DNA from: an uncultured Collinsella sp. | GTDB lineage: Bacteria > Actinomycetota > Coriobacteriia > Coriobacteriales > Coriobacteriaceae | Assembly (NCBI GenBank): GCA_959023295.1 | Contig: CAUFBM010000006.1 | Coordinates: forward strand, 1-64,000 | Direction: 5' to 3' | Length of the DNA stretch: 64,000 nucleotides | Shown here: in pieces, positions 16,953 to 26,585 of the stretch | Layout of the letters: each line of letters starts with the position of its first letter | Position numbering within the stretch: the first letter of the stretch is position 1 | Position numbers and translations under genes: made by a program | The notes under the pieces: generated by a model | The model's database searches: none | Seen by the model: only the letters and a program-made list of their open reading frames with translations | What the model was told of the DNA's origin: nothing

Positions 16953-17829
16953 ACTGATTCATGTTGCCGTGGATGTAGGGGGTGACCTCGGGGGAGATAT
17001 GGCCGCAGCCTAGCTCGCGCAGCGCGGACTCGATGGCTGCGGGCAGCGGAGTCTTGCCTTCGGCGTCGACGGCGGTGCCGCCGAGGGCGGCAATCTTAGC
17101 GACATCTGCGGGAGCGGCTTCGATATGCATGCAGCCGCCGACCAGGCGTGCGCGGACCTGAGCCAAACCAAAATCGTGCAGGTAGTCCTCGCAAGCGCGG
17201 ACCAAATCGACCTTCTCGCGCGTAAGCTCCTCGCCTGTGGGGACGCGCGTGGCAAGACAGGCTCCCGCCGGCAGGTTCCAGACGGGATGGCCCCATGCGC
17301 GCAGCAGCTCGCGCTCCTCGTCCTTAGTGAAGCCGACTTCCATGAGCGGGGAGCGCACCCCGAGCTCTTTGGCGGCGCGCATACCGGGGCGATAGTCACC
17401 GCGATCGCTCGCATTGCTGCCGTCGATGACGATGGGGAAGCCCAGCGACTTGGCGTGGTTGACGATAGCGGTAAAGCCGGCGCGCTTGCAGTGGTAGCAG
17501 CGATTGGCGTCGTTGCAGGCAACCTGGGGGAGCTGCAACTGATCGACCGAAAGATTGAGTACGGGGAGCTTAAAATGCGGCTCCTCACTGGCTTGTCCGT
17601 CAACGGATCGCTCAAATGAAGCCTGCTCGGGCGTGCCGATAAGCGGCGTGGTGAGGTGAACGAGAAGAGTGCTGGTAGGCATGATACGGGCGCAGACCGC
17701 GGCCAAAAAGCTGCTGTCGACGCCACCGGAAAAGCCGATGGCGACACGTCCGTATGCCAAAAGCAGCCGCTCAAGCGCTGCGAGTTTGTCCTGAAGCTCC
17801 TCTGCGGGTGCGGCGGTGTCTGAAAGCAT
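16951..17829 (-). CDS. larE: ATP-dependent sacrificial sulfur transferase LarE
   Basis: A 292-residue PP-loop pyrophosphatase. The PP-loop GFSGGVDSSFL is at residues 32-42, RCYHCKR in the middle and PAGACLATR further on. LarE donates its own cysteine sulfur to build the nickel-pincer nucleotide cofactor of lactate racemase; the cysteine in CLATR is a candidate donor, but I infer this from position only. The cofactor also needs LarB and LarC, and neither is in this window. A promoter region is shared with the divergent HAD gene. The stop codon is abutted by a REP-like element. Confidence 0.85.
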   Translation of the reverse strand: MLSDTAAPAEELQDKLAALERLLLAYGRVAIGFSGGVDSSFLAAVCARIMPTSTLLVHLTTPLIGTPEQASFERSVDGQASEEPHFKLPVLNLSVDQLQLPQVACNDANRCYHCKRAGFTAIVNHAKSLGFPIVIDGSNASDRGDYRPGMRAAKELGVRSPLMEVGFTKDEERELLRAWGHPVWNLPAGACLATRVPTGEELTREKVDLVRACEDYLHDFGLAQVRARLVGGCMHIEAAPADVAKIAALGGTAVDAEGKTPLPAAIESALRELGCGHISPEVTPYIHGNMNQ

Positions 17830-17995
17830 GAAACGATCCTTACCATTGAGTACTCGGTCGAAAACTATAATCCTACCGAGCGCTTGTCATAAGACTTCTA
17901 TCTATGTAACGAAAGTGCAATATGCTATATACGTTATATACAAGTTTGTAAAGTGCGGTAGAGTGGCAGTAATGCAATCCGGTGAGGGGGCCGAT

Positions 17996-18646
17996 ATGAT
18001 CAAGGCAGTCATTTTTGATATGGATGGAACGCTGGTGGACACCGAGCGCCTGGGCATTAAGGCGTGGAATGCCGGTGCCGCCGAGCTGGGACTTGCGATT
18101 GATGACGCGTTCATCCATCAGTTTATCGGCCGTACGCTGGTCGATGTCATGGATCTTCTTGAGGATCATTACGGCAGCCGCGAGACTGCCGATGCAATCT
18201 ATCGTCGCCACAAGGAGATTCGCGATGAGATGGTCAAGACCGAACTGGAACTTAAGGCCGGCGCTGCTGAGTGCCTAGACGAGCTGTTGGCTGCGGGCTA
18301 TCACGTAGGTCTTGCGACGTCGTCGCGCCACGTTACGGCCGAGCGCAACCTTAAGATGGTCGGCCTCTATGACAAGTTTGAAACGGTGACCTGCGGCGAG
18401 GACGTCGTGCACGGCAAGCCCGACCCCGAGATGTATCTGCTTGCCTGCGAGCGCGCGGGCTTTGCCCCCGAGGAGTGCGCCGTGGTCGAGGATTCGCGTA
18501 ACGGCTGCGTTTCGGGCATTACGGCCGGCTGCCATGTCTTTGCCGTTCCCGACATCGTGCCGCTGCCGCAGGACGTGGTGGACGGCTGCGAGGCCGTGCT
18601 CGACACGCTGTTCGATCTGGCGGCGGCGGTCAAGGCCGTGCGCTAG
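17996..18646 (+). CDS. HAD-superfamily sugar-phosphatase or phosphoglucomutase-like protein
   Basis: A 216-residue subfamily IA haloacid-dehalogenase hydrolase. FDMDGTLVDTE at residues 7-17 carries the nucleophile and general acid aspartates, TSSRH is motif II, GKPDPEMY holds the motif III lysine and VVEDSRNG is motif IV. A helical cap separates motifs I and II. The sequence resembles beta-phosphoglucomutase and 2-deoxyglucose-6-phosphatase types, which act on sugar phosphates; the substrate is not determined. The start at 17996 has GGTGAGGGGG upstream; longer in-frame extensions lack a ribosome site. Confidence 0.88.
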   Translation: MIKAVIFDMDGTLVDTERLGIKAWNAGAAELGLAIDDAFIHQFIGRTLVDVMDLLEDHYGSRETADAIYRRHKEIRDEMVKTELELKAGAAECLDELLAAGYHVGLATSSRHVTAERNLKMVGLYDKFETVTCGEDVVHGKPDPEMYLLACERAGFAPEECAVVEDSRNGCVSGITAGCHVFAVPDIVPLPQDVVDGCEAVLDTLFDLAAAVKAVR

Positions 18647-18662
18647 ACAATTGCGGCATTGA

Positions 18663-18734
18663 GGCGACCAATTGGTCGCCTTTGCGCTTAAACAAGAGAG
18701 GTCCGGCAATGGTCGAGCCTCTTTTGCTTAAGCG
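18663..18734. terminator. Two palindromes between converging genes
   Basis: GGCGACCAATTGGTCGCC at 18663-18680 is a perfect 18-base palindrome. Next to it, CGCTTAAACAAGAGAGG at 18685-18701 pairs with CCTCTTTTGCTTAAGCG at 18718-18734 with two mismatches, both transitions. They probably end the HAD gene and the opposing lacI-type gene. Confidence 0.6.
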
Positions 18735-18759
18735 GCGTTTTGGCATACTGGCCGACGTG

Positions 18760-19872
18760 CTATAGATACGCGCCTAGGTTGATGGCGGTGGCTTCGGCTT
18801 GGCTGCTCGCCTGGGTACTGGCGCGCTCCAAGAGGAACGGCCGCACGAGTTCCTGACGGTTGATGTCCTCGGCGGCTGTGACCGCAGTAACGGTTCGCGC
18901 AGCGGAGCCGATGCGGACGCGTTTGGCCTTGGCGATGGGCTTGTTCTCGATCTGCTCCATGAGGAGCTGTACGCCCTTACGACCGATTTCGTAGCCAGGC
19001 GGTGCTACCGTGGTAAGCGGGACCGACCCGCTCCATGCAAGCGGGTTGCCGTCGCAGCCGGCCACGCGGACCTGCTCGGGGACGGAGATGCCTTTGTCGA
19101 TCAACGCCGAGATAACGCCCGAGGCCAATACATCGGAAAGGCCGATGACAAAATCGGGGCGCTCATCGGAAGAACGCTCGGCAATCTGAGCGCCGATGCT
19201 GTAACCGTCGGCAGCGGTATTCCATTCCCCGGCATCGATGACCTCAATTTTGATATCGGGATGCAGGGCGAGGGCCTTGTGAATGCCAAGCACGCGCAGG
19301 GTGAGCTGCATGAATGCCGCTCTGCCCACAACGGTGATATGGTGTGCGCCGCGGGCGATGGCGAGCTCGGCGATAATGCGCCCCTGTGCCTCGTTGTCGG
19401 CGGCCACGTAGTAACCTGGCTCGGAGCAGTGGATGTCCAGATGGACGATCGGCACGGGCATCTTGGTCATAGCGGGGTGCCAGTCGGGGGACGCCATGGG
19501 CTGAACCATGACGCCGGACATCTGCGTGCCCATAAAATAGCGCAGGTAATGGTCCTCGAGAATGCCATCGTTATCGGCGTTGGCGATGAGCAAGTCGTAA
19601 CCGTGCTTGCGGGCCTCGTTATGGGCGCCGCTGGCAATTTGGAGCGAGAAGCCGTGGTCGAGACGGGGGAGGACCAGGCCAAAGGACTTGGTGGTGCCGC
19701 CTGCGAGCTGGCGGGCGCTTTGGTTGGGCAGGTAGCCAAGGCGATTGATGGTCTCGTTGATGAGTTTAAGAGTCTCGGGGCGCAGCTTTTCGGGATGGTT
19801 GAGCGCGTTGGAAACCGTGCCCAGCGAGACTCCTGCCTCGCGCGCGACATCGCTGATTTTTACCTTTGCCAT
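18760..19872 (-). CDS. LacI-family transcriptional regulator
   Basis: A 370-residue regulator. Residues 4-50 form the LacI helix-turn-helix and hinge helix (ISDVAREAGVSLGTVSNAL), and the rest is a periplasmic-binding-protein-like effector domain, so it should bind an operator and respond to a sugar or nucleoside. I choose the ATG at 19872, where AAGGGG lies eight bases upstream; the open frame to 19938 adds residues before the helix-turn-helix. No transporter or catabolic operon is adjacent, so its target is unclear; the gene upstream on the other strand is glmS, 549 bases away across a repeat cluster. Confidence 0.9.
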   Translation of the reverse strand: MAKVKISDVAREAGVSLGTVSNALNHPEKLRPETLKLINETINRLGYLPNQSARQLAGGTTKSFGLVLPRLDHGFSLQIASGAHNEARKHGYDLLIANADNDGILEDHYLRYFMGTQMSGVMVQPMASPDWHPAMTKMPVPIVHLDIHCSEPGYYVAADNEAQGRIIAELAIARGAHHITVVGRAAFMQLTLRVLGIHKALALHPDIKIEVIDAGEWNTAADGYSIGAQIAERSSDERPDFVIGLSDVLASGVISALIDKGISVPEQVRVAGCDGNPLAWSGSVPLTTVAPPGYEIGRKGVQLLMEQIENKPIAKAKRVRIGSAARTVTAVTAAEDINRQELVRPFLLERASTQASSQAEATAINLGAYL

Positions 19873-19936
19873 AGCGGCCCCTTTGATGCGTTTCAAGTAC
19901 AAGCCAGATTGTAGCATCGCCCGTTTCCAGGGTGTC

Positions 19937-19985
19937 AAAACCTACCAATTAGGGACAGGTTTATTTTGGCAGGTTTTATCTGGGA
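19937..19985. repeat. REP-like element, GGGACAG family, inverted copy
   Basis: AAAACCTACCAA at 19937-19948 and TTGGCAGGTTTT at 19966-19977 form a 12-bp stem with one mismatch. The loop carries AGGGACAGG and the right side continues ATCTGGGAAA. This is the 16905 and 22337 element in the opposite orientation. Confidence 0.8.
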
Positions 19986-20004
19986 AAACGATGCTGCCAA
20001 CGCG

Positions 20005-20039
20005 ACCACCACGAAGGGGACAGGTACCTTTGTGGTGGT
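20005..20039. repeat. REP-like palindrome, GGGACAG/CACCAC subtype
   Basis: ACCACCACGAAGG (20005-20017) pairs with CCTTTGTGGTGGT (20027-20039) with one mismatch around a GGACAGGTA loop. The same stem sequence occurs at 56901-56950. Confidence 0.8.
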
Positions 20040-20061
20040 TTGAGCTGCCCGGGCCTTCAAT

Positions 20062-20199
20062 TGTCTCGATCTGTAACATCTGGACGGCAAAACCGGCTCT
20101 ACCTGTTACAGATCGAGACATAGTGCAGGGGCCGAACCGTAATGTCTCGATCTGTAACACTAAGCCGGCTTCCGGAGCCCTAGATGTTACAGATCGAGA
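20062..20199. repeat. Four-copy inverted repeat array with TCTCGATCTGTAACA unit
   Basis: TGTCTCGATCTGTAACA occurs at 20062-20078 and 20143-20159, each followed after exactly 25 bases by its inverted partner (20104-20120 full length, 20185-20199 for 15 bases). The two pairs are 22 bases apart. The spacers differ but both contain CCGGCT. The array is bracketed by the palindromes at 20005 and 20230, in the gap between lacI-type gene and glmS. The arrangement resembles BIME-type paired REP sequences. Confidence 0.85.
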
Positions 20200-20229
20200 T
20201 CTTTCGCCGAGACAGGCTGCCGCCCCGGT

Positions 20230-20272
20230 CCAAGCCACCATAAAGGCGCCTGTCCCAATCGCGGTGGTTTGG
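20230..20272. repeat. REP-like palindrome closing the repeat cluster
   Basis: CCAAGCCACC (20230-20239) pairs imperfectly with GGTGGTTTGG (20263-20272); the interior carries GCCTGTCCC, the complement of the GGGACAG core. It looks like a degenerate partner of the 20005 copy in the opposite orientation. Confidence 0.6.
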
Positions 20273-20287
20273 GCATGTGTGCATCGG

Positions 20288-20347
20288 GTGGTATCTAAGT
20301 TGAGATACCACTTCTGGTATATCAGCTTGCGCCTGCGTGAGTACAAT
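20288..20347 (+). promoter_or_regulatory. Putative glmS operator and promoter
   Basis: GTGGTATCT at 20288-20296 and AGATACCAC at 20303-20311 form a perfect 9-bp inverted repeat with a six-base spacer. A further TGGTATATCA follows at once. A TACAAT -10-like hexamer is at 20342-20347. TGGT-N-ACCA type palindromes are typical of GntR-family amino-sugar regulators such as NagR and DasR, so control by amino sugar is a reasonable inference. Confidence 0.5.
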
Positions 20348-20421
20348 ACTCGAACGTTATACGTCTCAGCGCCCGTCGTGCGTGGGCGTTTTGCAGTCAC
20401 GCGAGCGAAGGGATTTATCCT

Positions 20422-22269
<1,848 letters not shown>

Positions 22270-22293
22270 TCGAGGTTCGTTGTTCTAACAGCC

Positions 22294-22327
22294 AAGGCCC
22301 GGCTCCGTTGTGACGGAGTCGGGCCTT
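22294..22327 (+). terminator. Terminator-like hairpin after glmS
   Basis: AAGGCCCGGCTCCGT pairs with ACGGAGTCGGGCCTT with one wobble around a four-base loop. The T-run after it is short (GTTG), so termination may be partial. Confidence 0.75.
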
Positions 22328-22336
22328 GTTGCATTT

Positions 22337-22384
22337 GCCCAGATAAAACCTACCAAAATAAACCTGTCCCTTTTGGGCAGGTTA
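22337..22384. repeat. REP-like element, GGGACAG family, after glmS
   Basis: TTTGCCCAGATAAAACCTACCAAAATAAACC-type sequence matches the 16905 element closely, with ACCTGTCCC at 22362-22370 and the right arm TTTTGGGCAGGTT at 22371-22383. As at larE, the end of the repeat supplies the TTA that is the stop codon of a minus-strand reading frame, here the GntR remnant. Confidence 0.8.
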
Positions 22385-22543
22385 GCGGAGCTTGCTGGTC
22401 TCGAAGTACTTGGGATATTGGTCCAGGACCTCGGTCTGGTTGCGGAACATCATGTGTAGGTGCTTGCTGACCAAAAAGCTCGCCTCGATGGGGTCGCGAC
22501 CGGCGATGGCGCGGCGGATTTGCTTGTGCCCAATGTTGCCGTA
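22382..22543 (-). pseudogene. C-terminal remnant of a GntR/FadR-type (FCD domain) regulator
   Basis: The minus strand reads about 53 codons without a start: GHKQIRRAIAGRDPIEASF, then LVSKHLHMMFRNQTEVLD and QYPKYFETSKLR before a TAA. The pattern H-xx-I-xx-AI-x-RDP-xx-A with a later H-L is typical of the last helices of FCD-type ligand-binding domains in FadR-family repressors. An in-frame TGA lies just upstream and the rest of the gene is missing, replaced by the 5' region of the yeiH-like gene. The stop codon lies in the REP-like repeat. The deletion may have removed a local regulator. Confidence 0.6.
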
Positions 22544-22586
22544 TCATAAGCCGTCGCAAACGTGAAAAAGAAGGAAGGAATCTCAT

Positions 22587-23621
22587 ATGCAACTGGCAAA
22601 TATCGTACGCGAGCGCTGGAAGGGCGTCTTGTTCTGCCTGATCATCGCCATCCCCGCGACGTTGCTCGGCAAACAGATTGAGGTGGTCGGCGGACCGGTA
22701 TTTGCCATCCTCTTTGGCATGGTCCTGGCACTCGTCTTTCCCAAGAATCGTCGCGAACAGCTCGCCGCCGGTGTCACCTATACGTCTAAAAAAGTCTTGC
22801 AGTACGCAGTAATCCTGCTTGGCTTTGGCATGAACCTCTCGCAGATTCTGTCCAAGGGCGCCCAGTCGCTGCCGATTATTGTAGCGACGATCTCGACCTC
22901 GCTTATCATCGCCTTTGCGCTCTGCCGCGTTATGAACGTGCCGGGCAAGATCGCGACGCTTGTGGGTGTGGGCTCGTCGATTTGCGGCGGTTCGGCCATT
23001 GCTGCGACCGCGCCCGTCATCGATGCCGACGATCGCGAGATTGCCCAGGCTATTTCGGTCATCTTCCTGTTTAACGTTATCGCGGCGCTCGTGTTTCCGA
23101 CGCTCGGCGGTATGCTCGGGCTGACCAACGAGGGCTTTGGCCTGTTTGCCGGCACCGCCATCAACGACACCTCGTCCGTAACGGCTGCGGCGAGCGCTTG
23201 GGACAGCATGCATCCCGGCGCCAATGTGCTCGAGAGCGCCACGGTGGTCAAGCTCACCAGGACGCTGGCCATTATTCCCATCACGTTGGTCCTCGCATGC
23301 TGGCAGATGCATCTGGCGCGCAAGGCCGGCGGCGACGCCAAAAGCACGTTCTCGCTTAAACGCGCGTTTCCCATGTTTGTGCTGTTCTTTGTGCTGGCGA
23401 GCGTGATCACCACGGTGCTTCAGCTTCCCGCGTCCGTTACGGCGCCCATCAAGGAGCTGTCGAAGTTCTTTATCGTGATGGCCATGGCAGCTATTGGCTT
23501 TAATACCGATATCGTCGAGCTGGTCAAAAAGGGCGGCAAGCCCATCGCATTGGGCTTTTGCTGCTGGATTGGCATTGCGTGCATGAGTTTGGGAATGCAG
23601 CACGTGCTGGGAATCTGGTAG
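22587..23621 (+). CDS. YeiH/UPF0324-family membrane transporter
   Basis: A 344-residue integral membrane protein with about ten helices. GSSICGGSAIAATAPVI near residues 131-147 and GTAINDTSSVTAAASA near 190-205 are the family's hallmark segments. The family is annotated as putative sulfate exporters, but transport has rarely been shown. The start at 22587 follows AAGGAAGGAA, a good ribosome site. It has no adjacent LysR regulator, the usual partner; instead the remnant of a GntR-type regulator lies directly upstream on the other strand. Confidence 0.85.
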   Translation: MQLANIVRERWKGVLFCLIIAIPATLLGKQIEVVGGPVFAILFGMVLALVFPKNRREQLAAGVTYTSKKVLQYAVILLGFGMNLSQILSKGAQSLPIIVATISTSLIIAFALCRVMNVPGKIATLVGVGSSICGGSAIAATAPVIDADDREIAQAISVIFLFNVIAALVFPTLGGMLGLTNEGFGLFAGTAINDTSSVTAAASAWDSMHPGANVLESATVVKLTRTLAIIPITLVLACWQMHLARKAGGDAKSTFSLKRAFPMFVLFFVLASVITTVLQLPASVTAPIKELSKFFIVMAMAAIGFNTDIVELVKKGGKPIALGFCCWIGIACMSLGMQHVLGIW

Positions 23622-23669
23622 AGAAGTAGCTTATTTCGTGCTGGTTGCTGGTGAGCGCATGCCTGCGGT

Positions 23670-23740
23670 GGAGCGATAGGAGCTCTTGCGGGTATGGCTT
23701 GTCCGCAGGTTGATAGGTCCCGAAGAGCTCTTATCGCCCC
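23670..23740. repeat. Stepped imperfect palindrome
   Basis: GGAGCGATAGGAGCTCTT (23670-23687) pairs with AAGAGCTCTTATCGCCCC (23723-23740), 16 of 18 positions, both mismatches being transitions. The 35-base interior has a small GCGG/CCGC hairpin. It lies between the yeiH-like gene and the NtrC-like regulator. No T-tract follows. Confidence 0.65.
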
Positions 23741-23885
23741 GCCAGGATGGCGATGCGGGGCAATTCATATATTCGCAAGAAGGCGCCGCAGGCCCTATAG
23801 TGTTTGGTGAACATTATCGTTCAATTTTGAAACACTTGAGATGCCAAGCCACAGATAAGGGTTGTGGCTGGAGACGGGGCGAACC

Positions 23886-25103
23886 ATGGACAGCGATGCC
23901 AAGCTGCAGATTCTGATCGAGGCATTGTCCGCAGCCGGAGCATCGGCGCTGGCAATCGACGAGCGCGGTGGCGTTGTGATCTCGACTATGAGTGACGGTG
24001 CGCTCGAGCAGGATATCGCCGCTTTTGTTTCCGAGCGTCTTGCTCGCGTGGGCGATGGAGCGCGCCTGGTGATGGGACGCGAGGGTATGCGGTTGAGCTT
24101 GACGGTGCGACCGACGGCCAAGGAGCACGGGGCGCTTTGGGTAGTCGTGGCACACGAAGTGCGCGCCGCCGCGGCGCACGCGGGCATCGAGTGGCTCAAT
24201 GCCGACGAAGTCGAGGCTCGTTACGAGTCGAGCACGTACGGCATCGTCGAAGACGCGGTGGCGGTCGCTGCCCCCGTACGGGAGAGTTACGCACGCGGGG
24301 TGCCCCTTATGCTCGAGGGTGAACTGGGCGCAGGACAGGACCAGATTGCAAAACGCTTGTACCTGGATGGACCCTATGCCGATCAGCCCTTTGTGTCCGT
24401 TGCGCTCGATGAGCTTACGGATCGCGGCTGGCGCCATCTGCTCAAAAGTTCCGAATCGCCGCTATTCCAAACGGGGCTGACGCTTTGCATGGGCGGCTGG
24501 CATGCCGTTGGGCCCCAGCGCCTGCGCGAGCTCGTGTCCGCAATGATCGACACGGCGCTCGCAACTCGTTGCCATGTTGTGTTGACGGCAAACGATATGC
24601 CGGGCGGCGGCGAAAGCGACCAGGCTGCCTTTGTGACCGAACGTCTGGCCTGCGCCGTGAGTGTGGCGCCGGCGCTTGCCGAGCAGGGCGGCGCGTCGCA
24701 TAAAATTACGGGCTATTTGAAGTATCTGGCAGATATGTTTGAAACGGATGCCCCATGGCTGTCCGCCGCTGCGGCAGAGACGCTCGATGCATACCGCTGG
24801 CCCCGCAATTACCTGCAGCTGCGCGAAGTATCGGAACGACTTTATATATTAGTGGGGGCTGGAACGGTGGAGCGTGCCGTGGCGGAAGAGGTGCTTGCTC
24901 AGGAGGACGTTATCAAGACCGCGACCTTTGGCGCCCCGATGCTCGAAAGCGATTTGTATATCTTGCGACCCTTGGCCGATAGCGAGCGCGATATCGCGCG
25001 GTTGGTTCTGCGGCACCTTCATGGCAACAGGACTCGTGCGGCAGATGTGCTCGGTATAAGCCGTACGACCTTATGGCGCCTGCTGAAGGACAGCGACCGC
25101 TGA
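23886..25103 (+). CDS. NtrC-like regulator with degenerate AAA+ domain and Fis-type HTH
   Basis: A 405-residue protein. Residues 1-110 are an unassigned sensory region. Residues about 115-340 align by eye with the AAA+ domain of sigma-54 activators, but the Walker A region reads GELGAGQDQ (145-153), without the Lys-Ser/Thr needed to bind ATP, and there is no GAFTGA loop. The C-terminus (about 365-402) is a Fis-type helix-turn-helix, HGNRTRAADVLGISRTTLWRLL. It should bind DNA but not remodel sigma-54 holoenzyme, and actinobacteria generally lack sigma-54. The start at 23886 is chosen over an in-frame codon 24 bases upstream. The following gene may be co-transcribed. Confidence 0.75.
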   Translation: MDSDAKLQILIEALSAAGASALAIDERGGVVISTMSDGALEQDIAAFVSERLARVGDGARLVMGREGMRLSLTVRPTAKEHGALWVVVAHEVRAAAAHAGIEWLNADEVEARYESSTYGIVEDAVAVAAPVRESYARGVPLMLEGELGAGQDQIAKRLYLDGPYADQPFVSVALDELTDRGWRHLLKSSESPLFQTGLTLCMGGWHAVGPQRLRELVSAMIDTALATRCHVVLTANDMPGGGESDQAAFVTERLACAVSVAPALAEQGGASHKITGYLKYLADMFETDAPWLSAAAAETLDAYRWPRNYLQLREVSERLYILVGAGTVERAVAEEVLAQEDVIKTATFGAPMLESDLYILRPLADSERDIARLVLRHLHGNRTRAADVLGISRTTLWRLLKDSDR

Positions 25104-25186
25104 GCGAGGCGCCGTGACCGCGCGCGGCTCGTGTGCTACAGTCCAAAGCAGTATTGTTTCGATTGTGTTACGGCGTGCGGGGGAGT

Positions 25187-25768
25187 ATGGCGGAGACTTC
25201 AAAACCGAACCGAACAAAACGAAGTGCGGCGCCGGTCAGCCGGCGTACGACTTCGCGGACGTGGGGCAAAAGCGCCTCGGGGTTCGACGGCTCGTTCAAG
25301 CGCACAAAATATGGCTATCCTTCGGCAAGCGCTCGCTTGGCCATGCAGGCCGAGTCCTCGTTGTGGGGACGAAGACGCGTGGTGGGTTCAAAGCTCACGC
25401 ACAATGGCACGCTTGGCTACATTAGCCGCGGTGCTGCCCGCCGAAGCGGCCTCAATCCTGCAGGCTGGCATCGTTACGTGCCGATCGTGGTCGTTGCCGC
25501 GATAATCGTCATTGCGCTCGCGGCACTCGGATATGCCGGCGGCGGCGCGAGTCTGGGCGCGATGTTCAAATCGCCCGAACTTGCACATGTTGGCACGGAG
25601 CTTGTTGAAGGCGCACGAGACCAGACGAGTGTGGCGCCCCAGCGCGGCATGGTCGCAGCTGCTGCCACCATTGCCGATGCTCAAAAGGACGAAGGCGAGC
25701 AAATAGCAGAGGGGGCGGCGCAGGTGAGTGATGGCGGGACGAATTCGGCTCCAAATCAAACGGCATAG
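25187..25768 (+). CDS. Hypothetical single-pass membrane protein
   Basis: A 193-residue protein I cannot assign. Residues 1-95 are basic and rich in Ser, Arg and Lys. A single hydrophobic helix (VPIVVVAAIIVIALAALGYA) lies near residues 98-118, and the last 75 residues are polar with Ala, Gln and Glu. The predicted topology is an N-terminal cytoplasmic basic region and a C-terminal outside region. The start at 25187 has GGGGGAG upstream. It follows the NtrC-like regulator by 83 bases, with no terminator seen between them, and precedes the surface-protein module. Confidence 0.65.
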   Translation: MAETSKPNRTKRSAAPVSRRTTSRTWGKSASGFDGSFKRTKYGYPSASARLAMQAESSLWGRRRVVGSKLTHNGTLGYISRGAARRSGLNPAGWHRYVPIVVVAAIIVIALAALGYAGGGASLGAMFKSPELAHVGTELVEGARDQTSVAPQRGMVAAAATIADAQKDEGEQIAEGAAQVSDGGTNSAPNQTA

Positions 25769-25857
25769 GCCTGCCGGAACATAAAATCGTCACAGCGAGG
25801 TGCCGTTTGGGGCTATAAGCGAACAAAAATCTAAAAAATCGTTTCTTGTAGAGCTCT

Positions 25858-25888
25858 TTGGTCACAATTTGCAGAAAAGGGATATACT
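25858..25888 (+). promoter_or_regulatory. Possible promoter of the SPATG surface-protein gene
   Basis: TATACT at 25883-25888 is a good -10. The best -35 candidate is TTGGTC at 25858-25863, with a long 19-base spacer. The ribosome site TGAGGAG at 25920-25926 is strong. Confidence 0.45.
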
Positions 25889-25935
25889 ACTAAACACTTA
25901 AAAATCTGCAAGCTGCAAGTTGAGGAGTACCTAAC

Positions 25936-26499
25936 ATGAAGAAGAGATTCATGGCAGCACTGAGCGTTCTCGCTCTTGCCCTGGCTCTGCCCGTGGCTGC
26001 TTTCGCCGCCCCGAGCCCGGCCAACACCACCGCCACCGGCGCCAACAACGTGACCGCCAGCGTTAACAACGCTAACGTCAAGGTTGTTTCCACCACCAAG
26101 AACGCCGAGGGCACCCCTGCCGGCGCCAACGTGGTCGCTTCCTTCGAGATCACCGAGACCGTCGAGGGCACTGTTTCTGAGTCCAACCCGCTGACCATTA
26201 CTTTCAACCTTGGTAAGGCTTACGCCAACGCTAAGGTTACCGTCTACGTCCAGCACAACGACGGCTCCAAGGAGACCCTGAACCTGACTGCCAACAACAT
26301 GGGCACGGTCGAGTTTAAGGTCACCAAGCTCTCCACCTACACCATCGTGGCTGAGAAGACCGCTGCTGGCGCTGCTACTACCGACAACGGTGCTAAGTCC
26401 CCGGCTACCGGTGTGAACACCACCGCTGTTGCCGCTGTGGCTGCTGTTGCCGCTGCTGGCGCTGCCTGCGCTTTTGTTGCTCTTCGCAAGAACAACTAG
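25936..26499 (+). CDS. Small cell-wall-anchored surface protein with SPATG sorting signal
   Basis: A 187-residue exported protein. Residues 1-25 are a signal peptide (KKRFMAALSVLALALALP, then AAFA). The mature part of about 125 residues has Ala, Asn, Thr and Val in abundance. SPATG at 155-159 is followed by a hydrophobic helix and the tail RKNN, which is a sortase sorting signal with serine in place of leucine. (S/P)PxTG motifs are cut by class B sortase in Clostridioides difficile, and a class B sortase gene follows here. Codon use is unusually uniform (AAC, ACC, GCT, AAG), which suggests high expression. It has its own terminator. The fold is not recognised. Confidence 0.85.
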   Translation: MKKRFMAALSVLALALALPVAAFAAPSPANTTATGANNVTASVNNANVKVVSTTKNAEGTPAGANVVASFEITETVEGTVSESNPLTITFNLGKAYANAKVTVYVQHNDGSKETLNLTANNMGTVEFKVTKLSTYTIVAEKTAAGAATTDNGAKSPATGVNTTAVAAVAAVAAAGAACAFVALRKNN

Positions 26500-26529
26500 C
26501 ACACACACGGTTTCAACCGTAAGATTTGA

Positions 26530-26558
26530 GGACCCGTACTTGTGCGGGTCCTTTTTTT
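26530..26558 (+). terminator. Terminator between the surface protein and sortase genes
   Basis: GGACCCG and CGGGTCC form a 7-bp stem with an eight-base loop, followed by seven T residues. It would make the surface protein much more abundant than the sortase if some transcripts read through. Confidence 0.9.
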
Positions 26559-26585
26559 GACCGATTTACAGGGTAAGGGAACACC

